Source of the DNA: Rothia dentocariosa ATCC 17931
GTDB lineage: Bacteria; Actinomycetota; Actinomycetes; Actinomycetales; Micrococcaceae
Length of the DNA stretch: 64,000 nt
Direction of reading: 5' to 3'
Assembly: GCF_000164695.2 (NCBI RefSeq)
Contig: NC_014643.1
Location: forward strand, 1 to 64,000
Positions 19,243 through 27,596 of the stretch are shown piece after piece. The notes beneath the pieces are model-generated. The model saw nothing but the letters and a program-made list of their open reading frames with translations. It was not told the DNA's origin and ran no database searches. Position numbers and translations under genes: made by a program. The stretch's first letter is position 1; the number at the start of each line of letters is the position of its first letter.

Positions 19243-19357
19243 CTGTACACGCCGCACATTCTTACCGTATATTCTTTAGATTTCGTGTGATTCGCACACA
19301 TCACGTTAGAATAATGAGAACTGTCTTTTCACCGATATGACCAACGCAGGAGAGCCC

Positions 19358-19840
19358 GTGTCCAAATTCATCGCCAAGCATTTTGACGAGCTGACCGCTC
19401 ACGAGTTGCAGCAGATTCATATTATTCGTTCTCTGGTGTTCACAGTGGGTCAGCAATCAACTGATCAGGAGCCTGATGACGCTGATTTCGAATGCATCCA
19501 TATGGTGAATGAGGACGATTCGGGAAAAGTGCTCGCGTATCTGCGTCTATTCGATCTTGAGAAGGTTCAGGATGCACGCCACCGCTACATTCCGGGCGCG
19601 TGGACATTCGGCCGTGTGGCAGTTCACCCAGATGCACGTGGTACCGGCCTGGGACGTAAGCTTTTACACGCAGCCTTGGAATGGATCCGGAATAACACGG
19701 ACGCAAAAGAAATCGTGATCGCCGCTCAAGCATATCTGAAAGATACCTACTACAGTCCTGAGGGGTTTGTTGAGCGCGGTGAGCACTACATGGAGTCTGG
19801 AATCGAGCATGTCGAAATGGTACTCGATTTGCAGCGCTAA
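19358..19840 (+). CDS. ElaA-type GNAT N-acetyltransferase (copy 1)
   Basis: A 160-residue GCN5-related acetyltransferase of the ElaA group; substrate unknown. It shows the ElaA opening LTAHELQQIHIIRSLVF followed by VGQ, the ECIHM block, and the acetyl-CoA pyrophosphate loop RVAVHPDARGTGLGRKLL near 85-105, then AQAYLKDTYYSPEGFVERGE. The GTG at 19358 has AGGAG five bases upstream; an in-frame ATG at 19337 is the alternative. A second, strongly similar gene follows 154 bases downstream in the same direction, so the pair arose by tandem duplication. Confidence 0.85.
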   Translation: MSKFIAKHFDELTAHELQQIHIIRSLVFTVGQQSTDQEPDDADFECIHMVNEDDSGKVLAYLRLFDLEKVQDARHRYIPGAWTFGRVAVHPDARGTGLGRKLLHAALEWIRNNTDAKEIVIAAQAYLKDTYYSPEGFVERGEHYMESGIEHVEMVLDLQR

Positions 19841-19994
19841 TCCGGCGATTGAGCACTAGCGCATCCACGGATGATGCGGGACGGGCAAGTTTTAGGAAAC
19901 TACAGTGCCGGATATGTGCCTCTAGTAGTGTAGGTTTTTACGCATTATATGCCCGCCCGCTCTCAACAGACCGTTCGTCAGACAAGCAGGATTC

Positions 19995-20480
19995 ATGACT
20001 TCCTCTCCCGGTTTTACGGCCAAACTATTTGATGAGCTCACACTGCATGAACTTCAGCAGATTCATATAACACGCACCCTGGTTTTTGCTGCGGGGCAGA
20101 AGATTACTGAGCCCGAGGCTGATGAAACCGATTTTGAATGCGTCCATTTCTTTTCCGCTGATGATTCTGGTCGTGTACTCGCGTATCTGCGCATGTTTGA
20201 TCTGGAACATGTCAATGACGGTAATCACCGCACCATCGCAGATGCATGGACGCTGGGTCGTGTTGCGGTACGTCAAGAAGTACGCAGAAATGGGCTAGGA
20301 CGTAAACTTTTACACGCGGCCATTGACTGGATTCGCACGAACACATCTGCACGGCAGATTGTGATTAGCGCGCAAGCATATTTAAGAGATACCTACTATG
20401 GGGCGGCCGGTTTTGTGGCTCGCGGTGAACCCTATCAGGAAGCTGGAATCAAGCACATTGAAATGGTACTCGATCTCTAG
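19995..20480 (+). CDS. ElaA-type GNAT N-acetyltransferase (copy 2)
   Basis: A 161-residue paralogue of the preceding gene: FDELTLHELQQIHITRTLVF, AYLRMFDLEHVNDGNH, RVAVRQEVRRNGLGRKLLHA and AQAYLRDTYYGAAGF line up residue for residue with copy 1. Differences cluster in the segment just before the CoA loop and in the loop after FVARGE, which could change substrate choice (inference). It has its own upstream gap, so it is probably transcribed separately or at reduced coupling. Confidence 0.85.
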   Translation: MTSSPGFTAKLFDELTLHELQQIHITRTLVFAAGQKITEPEADETDFECVHFFSADDSGRVLAYLRMFDLEHVNDGNHRTIADAWTLGRVAVRQEVRRNGLGRKLLHAAIDWIRTNTSARQIVISAQAYLRDTYYGAAGFVARGEPYQEAGIKHIEMVLDL

Positions 20481-20570
20481 CATGGGCATATTTTATATAC
20501 AAACACGGCATTTGGAATATGCGGCGTAGAATGATGGTGTAGTCAAATATACGCGATGGAAGGTAAAACG

Positions 20571-21320
20571 ATGGCATATCAGCCGACTCAGCTCAATGGA
20601 GAAACCGTATTCCGCAACGAGGTCTTCCAGACAGGTCTTATGTCGCAGCTACTCGACGGCGTGTACGATGGCGAAATGACAATTGGTGAACTGTTGAGCC
20701 ACGGTAACTTTGGGGTAGGAACTTTTAACGGCCTTGATGGGGAGATGGTGGTGCTCGACGGCGATTGTTACCAGGTGCGCCATGACGGCTCGGTTTCTAT
20801 CCCCCAGCTTACTGATCGAACCCCATATGCAGTGGTCACAAACTTCGTACCCATGATCCGTCGTGAGCTTCCGCAAAACATGCTGCGCACCTCCACCTCA
20901 CAGGTTCTCGATAATTTTACGGTGTCGAAGAACTACATGTACGCTATCAAGATTTATGGCGAGTTTGAGTGGGTTCGTACTCGTACCGTGGTCAAGCAGG
21001 AAAAGCCCTACCCGAAGATGGTAGACGCAACCGAGAATGAGGATATCGTTCAGTTCGATAATCTGACGGGAACGATTGTGGGTTTCCGTACCCCAATCTA
21101 TGAGCAGGGCATTTCCGTTCCGGGGTGCCACGCCCACTTTATTGACGATGACCGTACTCATGGCGGACACGTGGTCGACTTCAAACTAAAGTCAGCAAAC
21201 GTAGAAATCTGCCCCGGCACCGGTTTACAGCTGCATCTGCCACTGACCCCCGAGTTCTCTTCCGCCAACCTCTCCCCCGAAGATTTGGCAGATCAGATCT
21301 CAAAGGCGGAAAAACACTAA
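20571..21320 (+). CDS. budA: Alpha-acetolactate decarboxylase
   Basis: Converts 2-acetolactate to acetoin, diverting pyruvate to a neutral product and balancing branched-chain amino acid synthesis. Its 249 residues are typical. Family marks: GELLSHGNFGVGTFNGLDGE near 40-60, GTIVGFRTPIYEQGISVPG, and the metal-binding histidines in CHAHFIDDDRTHGGHVVDF near 190. The ATG at 20571 has GGAAGG seven bases upstream; the ATG at 20556 lies before that site. No acetolactate synthase or acetoin dehydrogenase gene is nearby. It ends at a very long hairpin shared with the convergent HIT gene. Confidence 0.94.
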   Translation: MAYQPTQLNGETVFRNEVFQTGLMSQLLDGVYDGEMTIGELLSHGNFGVGTFNGLDGEMVVLDGDCYQVRHDGSVSIPQLTDRTPYAVVTNFVPMIRRELPQNMLRTSTSQVLDNFTVSKNYMYAIKIYGEFEWVRTRTVVKQEKPYPKMVDATENEDIVQFDNLTGTIVGFRTPIYEQGISVPGCHAHFIDDDRTHGGHVVDFKLKSANVEICPGTGLQLHLPLTPEFSSANLSPEDLADQISKAEKH

Positions 21321-21461
21321 ACCTACCTACGGCGAGGGCGAGCCTCCGAATACTTTTCTTGCGAGTATGCGAAGGCTTTTGCCTGTTTCACAGCAGCAAC
21401 AACAGGGCAACATGCACCGTTCACAGCGTACCGCTGAGGGACGCTAAGCTGTGCATCATGC

Positions 21462-21523
21462 TCACCACAGACATTAAAAAGTGCCTTTATCTGAATAAAG
21501 GCACTTTTTAATGTCTGTGGTGA
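21462..21523. terminator. 29-bp perfect inverted repeat, bidirectional terminator
   Basis: Two 29-base arms (21462-21490 and 21495-21523) are perfectly complementary around the tetraloop CTGA. The stem contains AAAAA opposite TTTTT, so each strand has a T-run inside the arm. It sits between the convergent budA and HIT genes and is best read as a two-way terminator. Confidence 0.88.
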
Positions 21524-21551
21524 AACGGAATAATAAGAGAATCAGGCGCTC

Positions 21552-21980
21552 CTAAGCCTCCGGCACAAATTCACCGTGTCCGAGGTCGCGCAGGGCGGTA
21601 CGCACTGCCTCCGCGTCAGCATCCAGTTCCTCGGCAGTCACGTTAGCGAGCGCATTCGCCGGGTCATATTCCGCCATACTATCCGCTGGGAACAGATGAA
21701 TATGCGTGTGTGGCACATCGAACCCGGCAATCATAAGCGCTACCCGGTCTTTATCGAAAGCTCGATCTAGAGCGCCGGAAATCTTATGCGCTACTGCGAA
21801 AAGATGTGCTGCAAGCTCCACCGGCAGCTCGGGCCAACGGTCAATTTCTTCATGCGGGACCACAAGCAGATGCCCGTGCGATGCTGGCTGAATATCCATA
21901 AACGCTACGCATTTCTCATCTTTCCAGACAAAACGGCCCGGAATCTCGCCGTCAATAATCTTGGTAAAAATACTGCTCAC
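21552..21980 (-). CDS. HIT family nucleotide-binding protein
   Basis: A 142-residue histidine-triad hydrolase or transferase. The N-terminal IFTKIIDGEIPGRFVWKDE and the triad in DVPHTHIHLFP are typical of the HINT/Hit branch, which cleaves nucleoside phosphoramidates and related AMP conjugates in the cytosol. GGAGG lies just before the GTG at 21980; the TTG at 21992 is part of that ribosome site's upstream side and is rejected. It lies 15 bases downstream of the MBL-fold gene, so the two are probably co-transcribed. Confidence 0.9.
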   Translation of the reverse strand: MSSIFTKIIDGEIPGRFVWKDEKCVAFMDIQPASHGHLLVVPHEEIDRWPELPVELAAHLFAVAHKISGALDRAFDKDRVALMIAGFDVPHTHIHLFPADSMAEYDPANALANVTAEELDADAEAVRTALRDLGHGEFVPEA

Positions 21981-21995
21981 TCTATCCTCCAAAAT

Positions 21996-22655
21996 CTAGA
22001 ACTTGACCGTGTCACCGGGGTTTAGATGCGAATATTCGGTACCGTACTTGTTGCTAAAGGTAGTAATCAAACCCTCGATAATTCCCGTACCATTCTCATT
22101 AATCATGCCATTGTGAATGGGGTACGCATGCTGTGCTCCCACCGCGATCACAAAATCGATAACTTCTTGAACTTTGCTCCAGGGCGCGTGCACCGGCACC
22201 AACACATGAGGAGCTTTCACACCATGTGGCACCACGAGGGAATCACCGGGGTGGTACACAACACCGTTAATGAGGTATCCAATATTGGCGATCGTAGGGA
22301 TCAAAGGGTGAATCAGCGCGTGCTGACCGCCAAAGGTCTGTACATCAAAACCGGGCACCGAAAATTCGCTATCTGCCGATACAACAGTGACGTGGGCGTT
22401 TGGTGCAGTATCAAGAATTTTCTCTGCGACAGCTTGCGGCGCCCAAATACGCAACTGTTGCTTTTCGGCGATCAAAGGCAGCACACGATCGGCATCAAAA
22501 TGATCGGGGTGCTCGTGTGTGATCAAGAGGTAGTCCGCGCCATCAAGCAGCTGAGCATGTTCGCCCTCAGGCGCGAAATTTCCGGGGTCAAACACTAGTA
22601 CATGACCGTCGTGCTCTATCCGCACACTTGAATGGGTATATTTTGTCAGTTCCAT
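21996..22655 (-). CDS. MBL-fold metallo-hydrolase
   Basis: A 219-residue metallo-beta-lactamase fold protein of the UlaG-like group. The metal-binding HEHPDHFD motif is near 47-54, with further ligands in GGQHALIHP, VVYHPGDSL and the C-terminal AYPIHNGM. Substrate unknown; relatives act on phosphodiesters, lactones or thioesters. It is the first gene of a pair with the HIT protein and is divergent from zur. Only the family can be assigned. Confidence 0.88.
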   Translation of the reverse strand: MELTKYTHSSVRIEHDGHVLVFDPGNFAPEGEHAQLLDGADYLLITHEHPDHFDADRVLPLIAEKQQLRIWAPQAVAEKILDTAPNAHVTVVSADSEFSVPGFDVQTFGGQHALIHPLIPTIANIGYLINGVVYHPGDSLVVPHGVKAPHVLVPVHAPWSKVQEVIDFVIAVGAQHAYPIHNGMINENGTGIIEGLITTFSNKYGTEYSHLNPGDTVKF

Positions 22656-22765
22656 GGTTCCAGTCTACTCGCCAGATTCGAGCCTGCTCTAGTGCTGTAC
22701 CATAGCTAACTACAGGGTAATCTAGAATTTTCACCACGTGAGAGAATTAATAACTCGCACTTGAT

Positions 22766-23314
22766 ATGCAAAATTTTAGTGTAGAGTCATTAGAAAAGGC
22801 TCACAAACCCGCATACTACTTGGGTGTGCCCCACCCGGAAGGTTATGTTTTGGATACTCATATTCCCGTCCGCAAGATCGTGAAACAGGCAGAGGCGCGC
22901 AACACCAAGCAGCGCCGCATTATCAAGGCCACGATGGCCGAACTGGGCGATTTTATTTCGGCGCAGGATTTGCACCTCACCCTAGCTAACCGTAAAGAGC
23001 AGGTGTCTTTGGCGACAACCTACCGTGTGCTCCAGTCTCTCGCTAATTCGGGAGAACTGGATGTCGTGAAGGGTGTCGAAGGCGAGTCGCTTTACCGTCA
23101 TTGTCAGGGCGATACACACCATCATCATCTTCTGTGCCGCCGTTGCGGTAAGGCCGTGGAGCTTGAGGCACCCGCTATTGAGGATTGGGCCCTTGATATG
23201 GGGAAAAAATACGGGTTCTCGGAATTGGAGCATGTAGTTGAAGTTACCGGCTACTGCCCTGAATGCACTCTGGAACTCCGCGATGAAGAAAATCGGTTGA
23301 CGGGGCGCCAGTAA
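22766..23314 (+). CDS. zur: Zinc uptake regulator Zur (Fur family)
   Basis: A Fur-family metalloregulator that with bound zinc represses zinc-uptake genes. The protein has 182 residues. The winged helix lies at about 45-115 (ARNTKQRRIIKATMAELGDF and SLATTYRVLQSLANSGELD). A His-rich metal region DTHHHHLLCRRCGK and a second CPEC near the C-terminus give the two CxxC motifs of a structural zinc site. Placement next to znuABC, which carries a Zur-type operator, supports Zur rather than Fur or PerR. The ATG at 22766 lacks a ribosome site and the first ~40 residues are unusual, so the true start may be downstream. Confidence 0.88.
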   Translation: MQNFSVESLEKAHKPAYYLGVPHPEGYVLDTHIPVRKIVKQAEARNTKQRRIIKATMAELGDFISAQDLHLTLANRKEQVSLATTYRVLQSLANSGELDVVKGVEGESLYRHCQGDTHHHHLLCRRCGKAVELEAPAIEDWALDMGKKYGFSELEHVVEVTGYCPECTLELRDEENRLTGRQ

Positions 23315-23356
23315 ATAAGACCTGAATCTTGGTTCATCCCGCAGAGTATGCGCTAC

Positions 23357-23420
23357 TCTTAAAGTCTGTTGCCCACAACTCTTGAACTCTTGGTTGAGTT
23401 GTGGGCAACAGACTTTAAGA
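23357..23420. terminator. 25-bp perfect inverted repeat, bidirectional terminator
   Basis: Arms 23357-23381 and 23396-23420 are perfectly complementary with a 14-base loop, between the convergent zur and znuB genes. TTCTCT follows on the plus strand. Confidence 0.85.
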
Positions 23421-23440
23421 TTCTCTAGAAAGAGCCGCTA

Positions 23441-24391
23441 CTAGACGCTCGCAGGGTGATGATGTGCATCCCCTTGTGTCTGACGGGCGATGCGACCTGA
23501 TGCGCTGTGCCGCCTCCTAATTCCGCCAATAATGCGACAGATAAGATAAATTACGAAGGATACACTGGTGACATAAGGACTGATCGGTAACGAACCAGCA
23601 AGCGCAAGCAAAATACCGCCCACAATAGCCAGTTCCGCAAAAATCACCGAGAGAATAAGCGCTTTAAGCGGGGATGCAGTCACCTGAAGTGCCGCGGCAG
23701 ACGGAGTAATCAAGAGGGCCAGCACCAGCAGGGAGCCAACGACCTGAACCGAAAGCGCTACAGCGATACCCAGAACCACCATAAAGACCAGAGATAGGGT
23801 ACGCATAGGAACGCCCTTTGCCTGGGCCACTTCGGGATCGAGTGAAGCGAAGCTCAGTGGCCGCCAGACCAGAGTCAGGATTGCGATAATTACGATGGCT
23901 CCAGCGATCATGGCGTTCAGCTGATCGCCGTCAACCGAAACAATCTGACCGGTTAAAAGCGAGAATTTATTGGCGCTCCTGCCCTGATAGAGCGAGAGAA
24001 AGAGAATGCCTAAGCCCAGACCAAAGGGCATGAGGGCACCAATGACCGAGTTTGATTCGCTTTTCTTCACGCCCATCATGCCGATCAGCAAGGCGGAGAT
24101 AATGGACCCAATCATTGACCCGGTAATGACATCGTACCCCAGCAGAAGTGCCAGCGCGGCACCCGCAAACGACATTTCAGATACACCGTGAACGGCGAAG
24201 GCATGATCGCGCATCATAACAAACATGCCGACGAAACCACCGATAATACCGAGGACTGCACCCGCAAGAATAGAGTTCTGCAACAGCTGAACTAGTTCGC
24301 TGTATCGGTCGAAAACGAAAATCCGCGAGAGTAAATCGTTCTGTTGCTGGCTTGCCGCAAGCACCGGAGAGATTACTGTGGAAAGAATCAT
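23441..24391 (-). CDS. znuB: Zinc ABC transporter permease ZnuB
   Basis: Inner-membrane permease of the zinc ABC importer, family ABC-3. Its 316 residues carry about eight to nine helices; typical blocks are LLQNSILAGAVLGIIGGFVG, FAVHGVSEMSFAGAALALLL and the C-terminal VQVVGSLLVLALLITPSAAA. The C-terminus is basic and ends with DAHHHPASV, a possible metal-binding tail. Its start overlaps the znuC stop by four bases, so translation is coupled in a znuA-znuC-znuB operon. Confidence 0.92.
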   Translation of the reverse strand: MILSTVISPVLAASQQQNDLLSRIFVFDRYSELVQLLQNSILAGAVLGIIGGFVGMFVMMRDHAFAVHGVSEMSFAGAALALLLGYDVITGSMIGSIISALLIGMMGVKKSESNSVIGALMPFGLGLGILFLSLYQGRSANKFSLLTGQIVSVDGDQLNAMIAGAIVIIAILTLVWRPLSFASLDPEVAQAKGVPMRTLSLVFMVVLGIAVALSVQVVGSLLVLALLITPSAAALQVTASPLKALILSVIFAELAIVGGILLALAGSLPISPYVTSVSFVIYLICRIIGGIRRRHSASGRIARQTQGDAHHHPASV

Positions 24392-25374
24392 TGGGGTGTT
24401 CCTCCGCCCTTGTGCTCGGCGTGATATTTCGTAGTATTAGAAGAATCTTCTAAGGCACCCGCCGCGCTCGCGGTTTTGACCGGTTTGCCCGAGGATGCAT
24501 CATGATCCGTCTCGACTGCAATTTCTCGAAGGTCCTGATGCGCACCATGAAGGTTCTGCTCCCCACCTACCACATGGCAATGGTCGCTGGCATGGGTCTC
24601 CCCTACCACAACGTAGCGCCCGTTGGATTTCAGCACGTTGATGGGGGTTCCATAAAGATCGCTCAGGGTTTCGCTGTTCATGACCTCGGGTACAGTTCCT
24701 ACGGTAAATCGCCCGTTGGCGAGATATAAGACGCGATCAACATGCTCAATGATGGGGTTAATCTCGTGAGTTACGAAGATAACAGAGCCACCCTGATCGC
24801 GGTTAAACCGATGAATCAGATCAGCAACCGCGTATTGATGGTTCAGGTCGAGAGAGAGAAGAGCTTCATCAGCAAGCAGCATTTGGGGGTTATTCGCGAG
24901 AGCTTGGGCTATGCGCAGTCGCTGCTGTTCGCCCCCTGAAAGCAGACCAACCGGGACATTGGCGTATTCTAAAGCGCCGACGGCCTCTAAGAGTTCATTG
25001 ACTTTTGCACGATACTTTCTGCCGCCCAACCGGATTCCCCAGCGGTGCCCGTCGATGCCCAAGCCAACGAGGTCGCGGGCACGCATCGGGGTTGATGGGT
25101 CGATTGCTTTTTGCTGGGGAATGTAGCCTACGCCGGGGTTTCCGGCGCGGGCCGGCTTGCCCAGAACAGAGATTGTGCCGGTGTTCATCGCGGTGAGTCC
25201 GAGGGCTACTTTGAGGAATGTAGATTTTCCGGAACCGTTCGGCCCAAGGACCGCGAAATATTCTCCTTGAGCAATGGACAGGTTGAGGTCATTCCAAAGG
25301 GTACGGGTTCCAAAAGCGAGGTTACCCCCGCGTATTTCTATCGCGGGGGTGCCTGATGGTGTCGTATTTTTCAC
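24388..25374 (-). CDS. znuC: Zinc ABC transporter ATPase ZnuC with His-rich C-terminal tail
   Basis: ATP-binding subunit of the zinc importer. Walker A GPNGSGKST (about 44-52), ABC signature LLSGGEQQRL, Walker B with its catalytic Glu (LLADEALLSLD) and the H-loop in FVTHEI are intact. At 328 residues it is longer than usual. The last ~70 residues form a tail rich in His and Asp/Glu (ASDHCHVVGGEQ, LHGAHQDL, ETDHDASSG, KYHAEHKGGG), likely to bind zinc on the cytosolic side (inference). It begins immediately after the znuA stop. Confidence 0.93.
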   Translation of the reverse strand: MKNTTPSGTPAIEIRGGNLAFGTRTLWNDLNLSIAQGEYFAVLGPNGSGKSTFLKVALGLTAMNTGTISVLGKPARAGNPGVGYIPQQKAIDPSTPMRARDLVGLGIDGHRWGIRLGGRKYRAKVNELLEAVGALEYANVPVGLLSGGEQQRLRIAQALANNPQMLLADEALLSLDLNHQYAVADLIHRFNRDQGGSVIFVTHEINPIIEHVDRVLYLANGRFTVGTVPEVMNSETLSDLYGTPINVLKSNGRYVVVGETHASDHCHVVGGEQNLHGAHQDLREIAVETDHDASSGKPVKTASAAGALEDSSNTTKYHAEHKGGGTPQ

Positions 25375-26355
25375 TTAGGAAAGTGCCTTTTCGAGATTTG
25401 AAACGTTAGTCTTCATCCACGATAGGTAATCGGTGTTCTCGGGGAGAGTTTCGGTAAAGGAAACGTGGGCAACCCCCGCGTCTTTAGCCGTTTGAAGCAC
25501 TTCCTTGGTCTGTGAGGTTTCGGTTTGCTCATTGTATGCCACCAGGGAGACCTGCTTCTCAGTCACCAAATCTTGGGTTTCCTTAAGCACGAGTGCCGGA
25601 ACGTCTTTCTCAGCTTCGATTGATTCCGCGAATTCTTCAGGGGTTGCATTCTCGGCTCCCGTGGAGGCGATCAGGTAATCGGGCACGGGCTCAGTCGAAA
25701 TATATTTCTTGCCTTTGCCGTCAATCTTCTTCGCTGAGGAGTCCAGAGTATCAAGTTCTGTGCCGAGTTTCTTAGCATTTTCGCGGTAAGAGTCTGCATG
25801 TGCGGAATCCAGCTGTGCCAAGTCTTCTGCTACTTCGGTGGCAACTTTCTTCATGGTGTCGAAGTCGTACCAGAGGTGTTCGTTAAACTCGTGGGCGTGT
25901 TTATGTTCTTCACCGTCTTCATGGTCATGATGACCGTCCTTGTGGTCTTCGGCGAGATGATCATATTCACTGTCAGTTAGTTTCCCGCTCAGCTTGACGG
26001 CGTTGACAACCTTCTGTGAGCTATTGTCTTTGCCTGCCATATCTTCAAGGAACTGGTCGTAGCCGCCTCCATTGACGACAACAAGACCTGCGTCCTTCGT
26101 TTTAACACGGTCTGCTGCGGTTGCTTCATAGGAGTGAGGGTCAGTGCTAGTTGACGCAATAATAGGGGTAACGTCTACGTTGTCCCCTCCCACCTGCTTG
26201 ACAATATCGGCATAAACATCAGTGGTTGCAACAACTTTTACTTTCCCGCCGTCGTTGCCTGATGACCCGTTGGAACCCGAGTTAGCGGTTGAGCAGCCAC
26301 TCACCATGAGAGATACTCCAGCCAATACCGTTATGGTGCTCATGAGTTTTTTCAT
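25375..26355 (-). CDS. znuA: Zinc-binding lipoprotein ZnuA
   Basis: Extracytoplasmic zinc-capturing lipoprotein (cluster A-I/SBP_bac_9) that hands metal to ZnuB. Of its 326 residues, the signal peptide MKKLMSTITVLAGVSLMVSG ends in a lipobox with Cys21. Metal ligands are expected in DPHSYEA, FNEHLWYDF and the C-terminal NEQTE region. A His/Asp/Glu-rich loop (DHKDGHHDHEDGEEHKHAH, about 138-158), characteristic of zinc rather than manganese proteins, precedes the second ligand. It is the first gene of znuACB, and a Zur operator with promoter lies 50-80 bases upstream. Confidence 0.94.
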   Translation of the reverse strand: MKKLMSTITVLAGVSLMVSGCSTANSGSNGSSGNDGGKVKVVATTDVYADIVKQVGGDNVDVTPIIASTSTDPHSYEATAADRVKTKDAGLVVVNGGGYDQFLEDMAGKDNSSQKVVNAVKLSGKLTDSEYDHLAEDHKDGHHDHEDGEEHKHAHEFNEHLWYDFDTMKKVATEVAEDLAQLDSAHADSYRENAKKLGTELDTLDSSAKKIDGKGKKYISTEPVPDYLIASTGAENATPEEFAESIEAEKDVPALVLKETQDLVTEKQVSLVAYNEQTETSQTKEVLQTAKDAGVAHVSFTETLPENTDYLSWMKTNVSNLEKALS

Positions 26356-26406
26356 GTTATTTCTTCTTTCGACTGCGGCGCGAATATTTTCCGAGCGAGT
26401 TTTACC

Positions 26407-26435
26407 AGGCTACGCAAGGTGAAAACGATTTTCAA
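26407..26435 (-). promoter_or_regulatory. Zur box overlapping the znuA promoter
   Basis: The minus strand carries TGAAAATCGTTTTCA (26434-26420), a nearly perfect palindrome matching the actinobacterial Zur operator pattern TGAAAATnATTTTCA. A -35-like TTGAAA (26435-26430) overlaps it, and TAGCCT (26412-26407) lies 17 bases further on as a -10. Zur binding would cover the -35 element. The site lies 65-79 bases upstream of the znuA start. Confidence 0.85.
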
Positions 26436-26501
26436 TTACGACGCGCCGGGTTTGCTGATGCATTACCACTAAATCACGCCATATAACGTATAAACAACTC
26501 T

Positions 26502-27596
26502 TTATTGTTCATCTTGGCTTATCCCTTCAGAGTGCGATGTGCTGGCTTTACGCCGCTTCGAGTCCTGTGTCGTATCACGAATTTCGCCCACAAGTTCTTC
26601 GATCACATCTTCCATAAAGACCACACCTAATAATGTGCCCGAAGTGTCTACGACCTGCGCCAGATGAGAGCGATTCTGCTGCATGGTGGCGAGCGCATCG
26701 TCAATTTCGGTCGTCGGTGTTAGAACGGTCAAAGACCGCAGCTTGTACCAGGGAAAGGGCTGGTCTGTGCGTTCAGGGGCTACGTCTAGGGCATCCTTGA
26801 GGTGCAGGTACCCCATATAGATTCCGGCTTCATCGTGGACGGGAAAACGAGAATATCCGGTGCGTGCTACGGCGTGTTCTACCTCTGCCGGAGTACATCC
26901 GAAGGGCAGTGTATGCACGTTGTCCCGACTTACCATAATCTCAGAAACATGCTTCCCGCTAAATTCGAGAGCGCCGCCGATAACGCCGGCATCGTCCTCG
27001 ACGGTGCCTTCTGCCGTGGATTGGGCAACGATAGACTGTAGCTCGCCTAGTGTAAAGGTAGAGGCGACCTCGTCTTTAATATCCACCCGCATCCAGCGTA
27101 AAAGCATGTTTGACATACCGTTGAGAAACGCCACGATGGGAGCAAAAACATGCGAAACCCGTACCAACGTAGGAACAATCCACAGGGCAATACCGCGCGC
27201 TGCCAGAGTAACCGCAGCATTTTTCGGCACCATTTCACCAAAAATAACGTGCAGATACGTCACCACGATAAGGGTAACGACGAAGGCAAGAATATCGACC
27301 GTGGCGTGCGGAAGACCAAGTAACTCTAAAGGTGTCCCCAGCAGATGGTGCAGAGCAGGTTCGGAAACGTTCAGAATCAGCAGAGAACAAATCGTAATAC
27401 CCAACTGGCAGGTAGCCAACATCAGAGAAACGCGTTCCAGTGCGTAGAGCACCACTTTTGCGCGTTTATTTCCCCCATCCGCCAGGGGCTCTATTTGGGC
27501 TCGGCGGGTAGACATGATGGCAAATTCACCTGCGACAAAAAATGCATTGCCGATAAGCAAAATAACGAGGAGTGCTATAGCTATCCAGTCATTCAT
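26502..27596 (-). CDS. DUF21/CBS-domain membrane protein (CNNM/CorC-type), short form
   Basis: A 364-residue hemolysin-C/CNNM-type protein. The N-terminal DUF21 membrane domain (about 1-180, three to four helices; FFVAGEFAIMSTRRAQIE and CQLGITICSLLI are hallmark blocks) is followed by a CBS pair (about 200-335). Unlike its upstream neighbour it ends soon after EDVIEELVGEIRDTT and lacks the C-terminal CorC_HlyC domain. Relatives are linked to magnesium efflux or homeostasis. Its start overlaps the preceding gene's stop by four bases, so the two proteins are co-translated and may form a heteromer. Confidence 0.88.
   Translation of the reverse strand: MNDWIAIALLVILLIGNAFFVAGEFAIMSTRRAQIEPLADGGNKRAKVVLYALERVSLMLATCQLGITICSLLILNVSEPALHHLLGTPLELLGLPHATVDILAFVVTLIVVTYLHVIFGEMVPKNAAVTLAARGIALWIVPTLVRVSHVFAPIVAFLNGMSNMLLRWMRVDIKDEVASTFTLGELQSIVAQSTAEGTVEDDAGVIGGALEFSGKHVSEIMVSRDNVHTLPFGCTPAEVEHAVARTGYSRFPVHDEAGIYMGYLHLKDALDVAPERTDQPFPWYKLRSLTVLTPTTEIDDALATMQQNRSHLAQVVDTSGTLLGVVFMEDVIEELVGEIRDTTQDSKRRKASTSHSEGISQDEQ

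Noticed and set aside
22026..22598. 190-codon open frame antisense to the MBL-fold gene
   Set aside because: The minus-strand frame has clear metal-binding motifs; the plus-strand frame has none.
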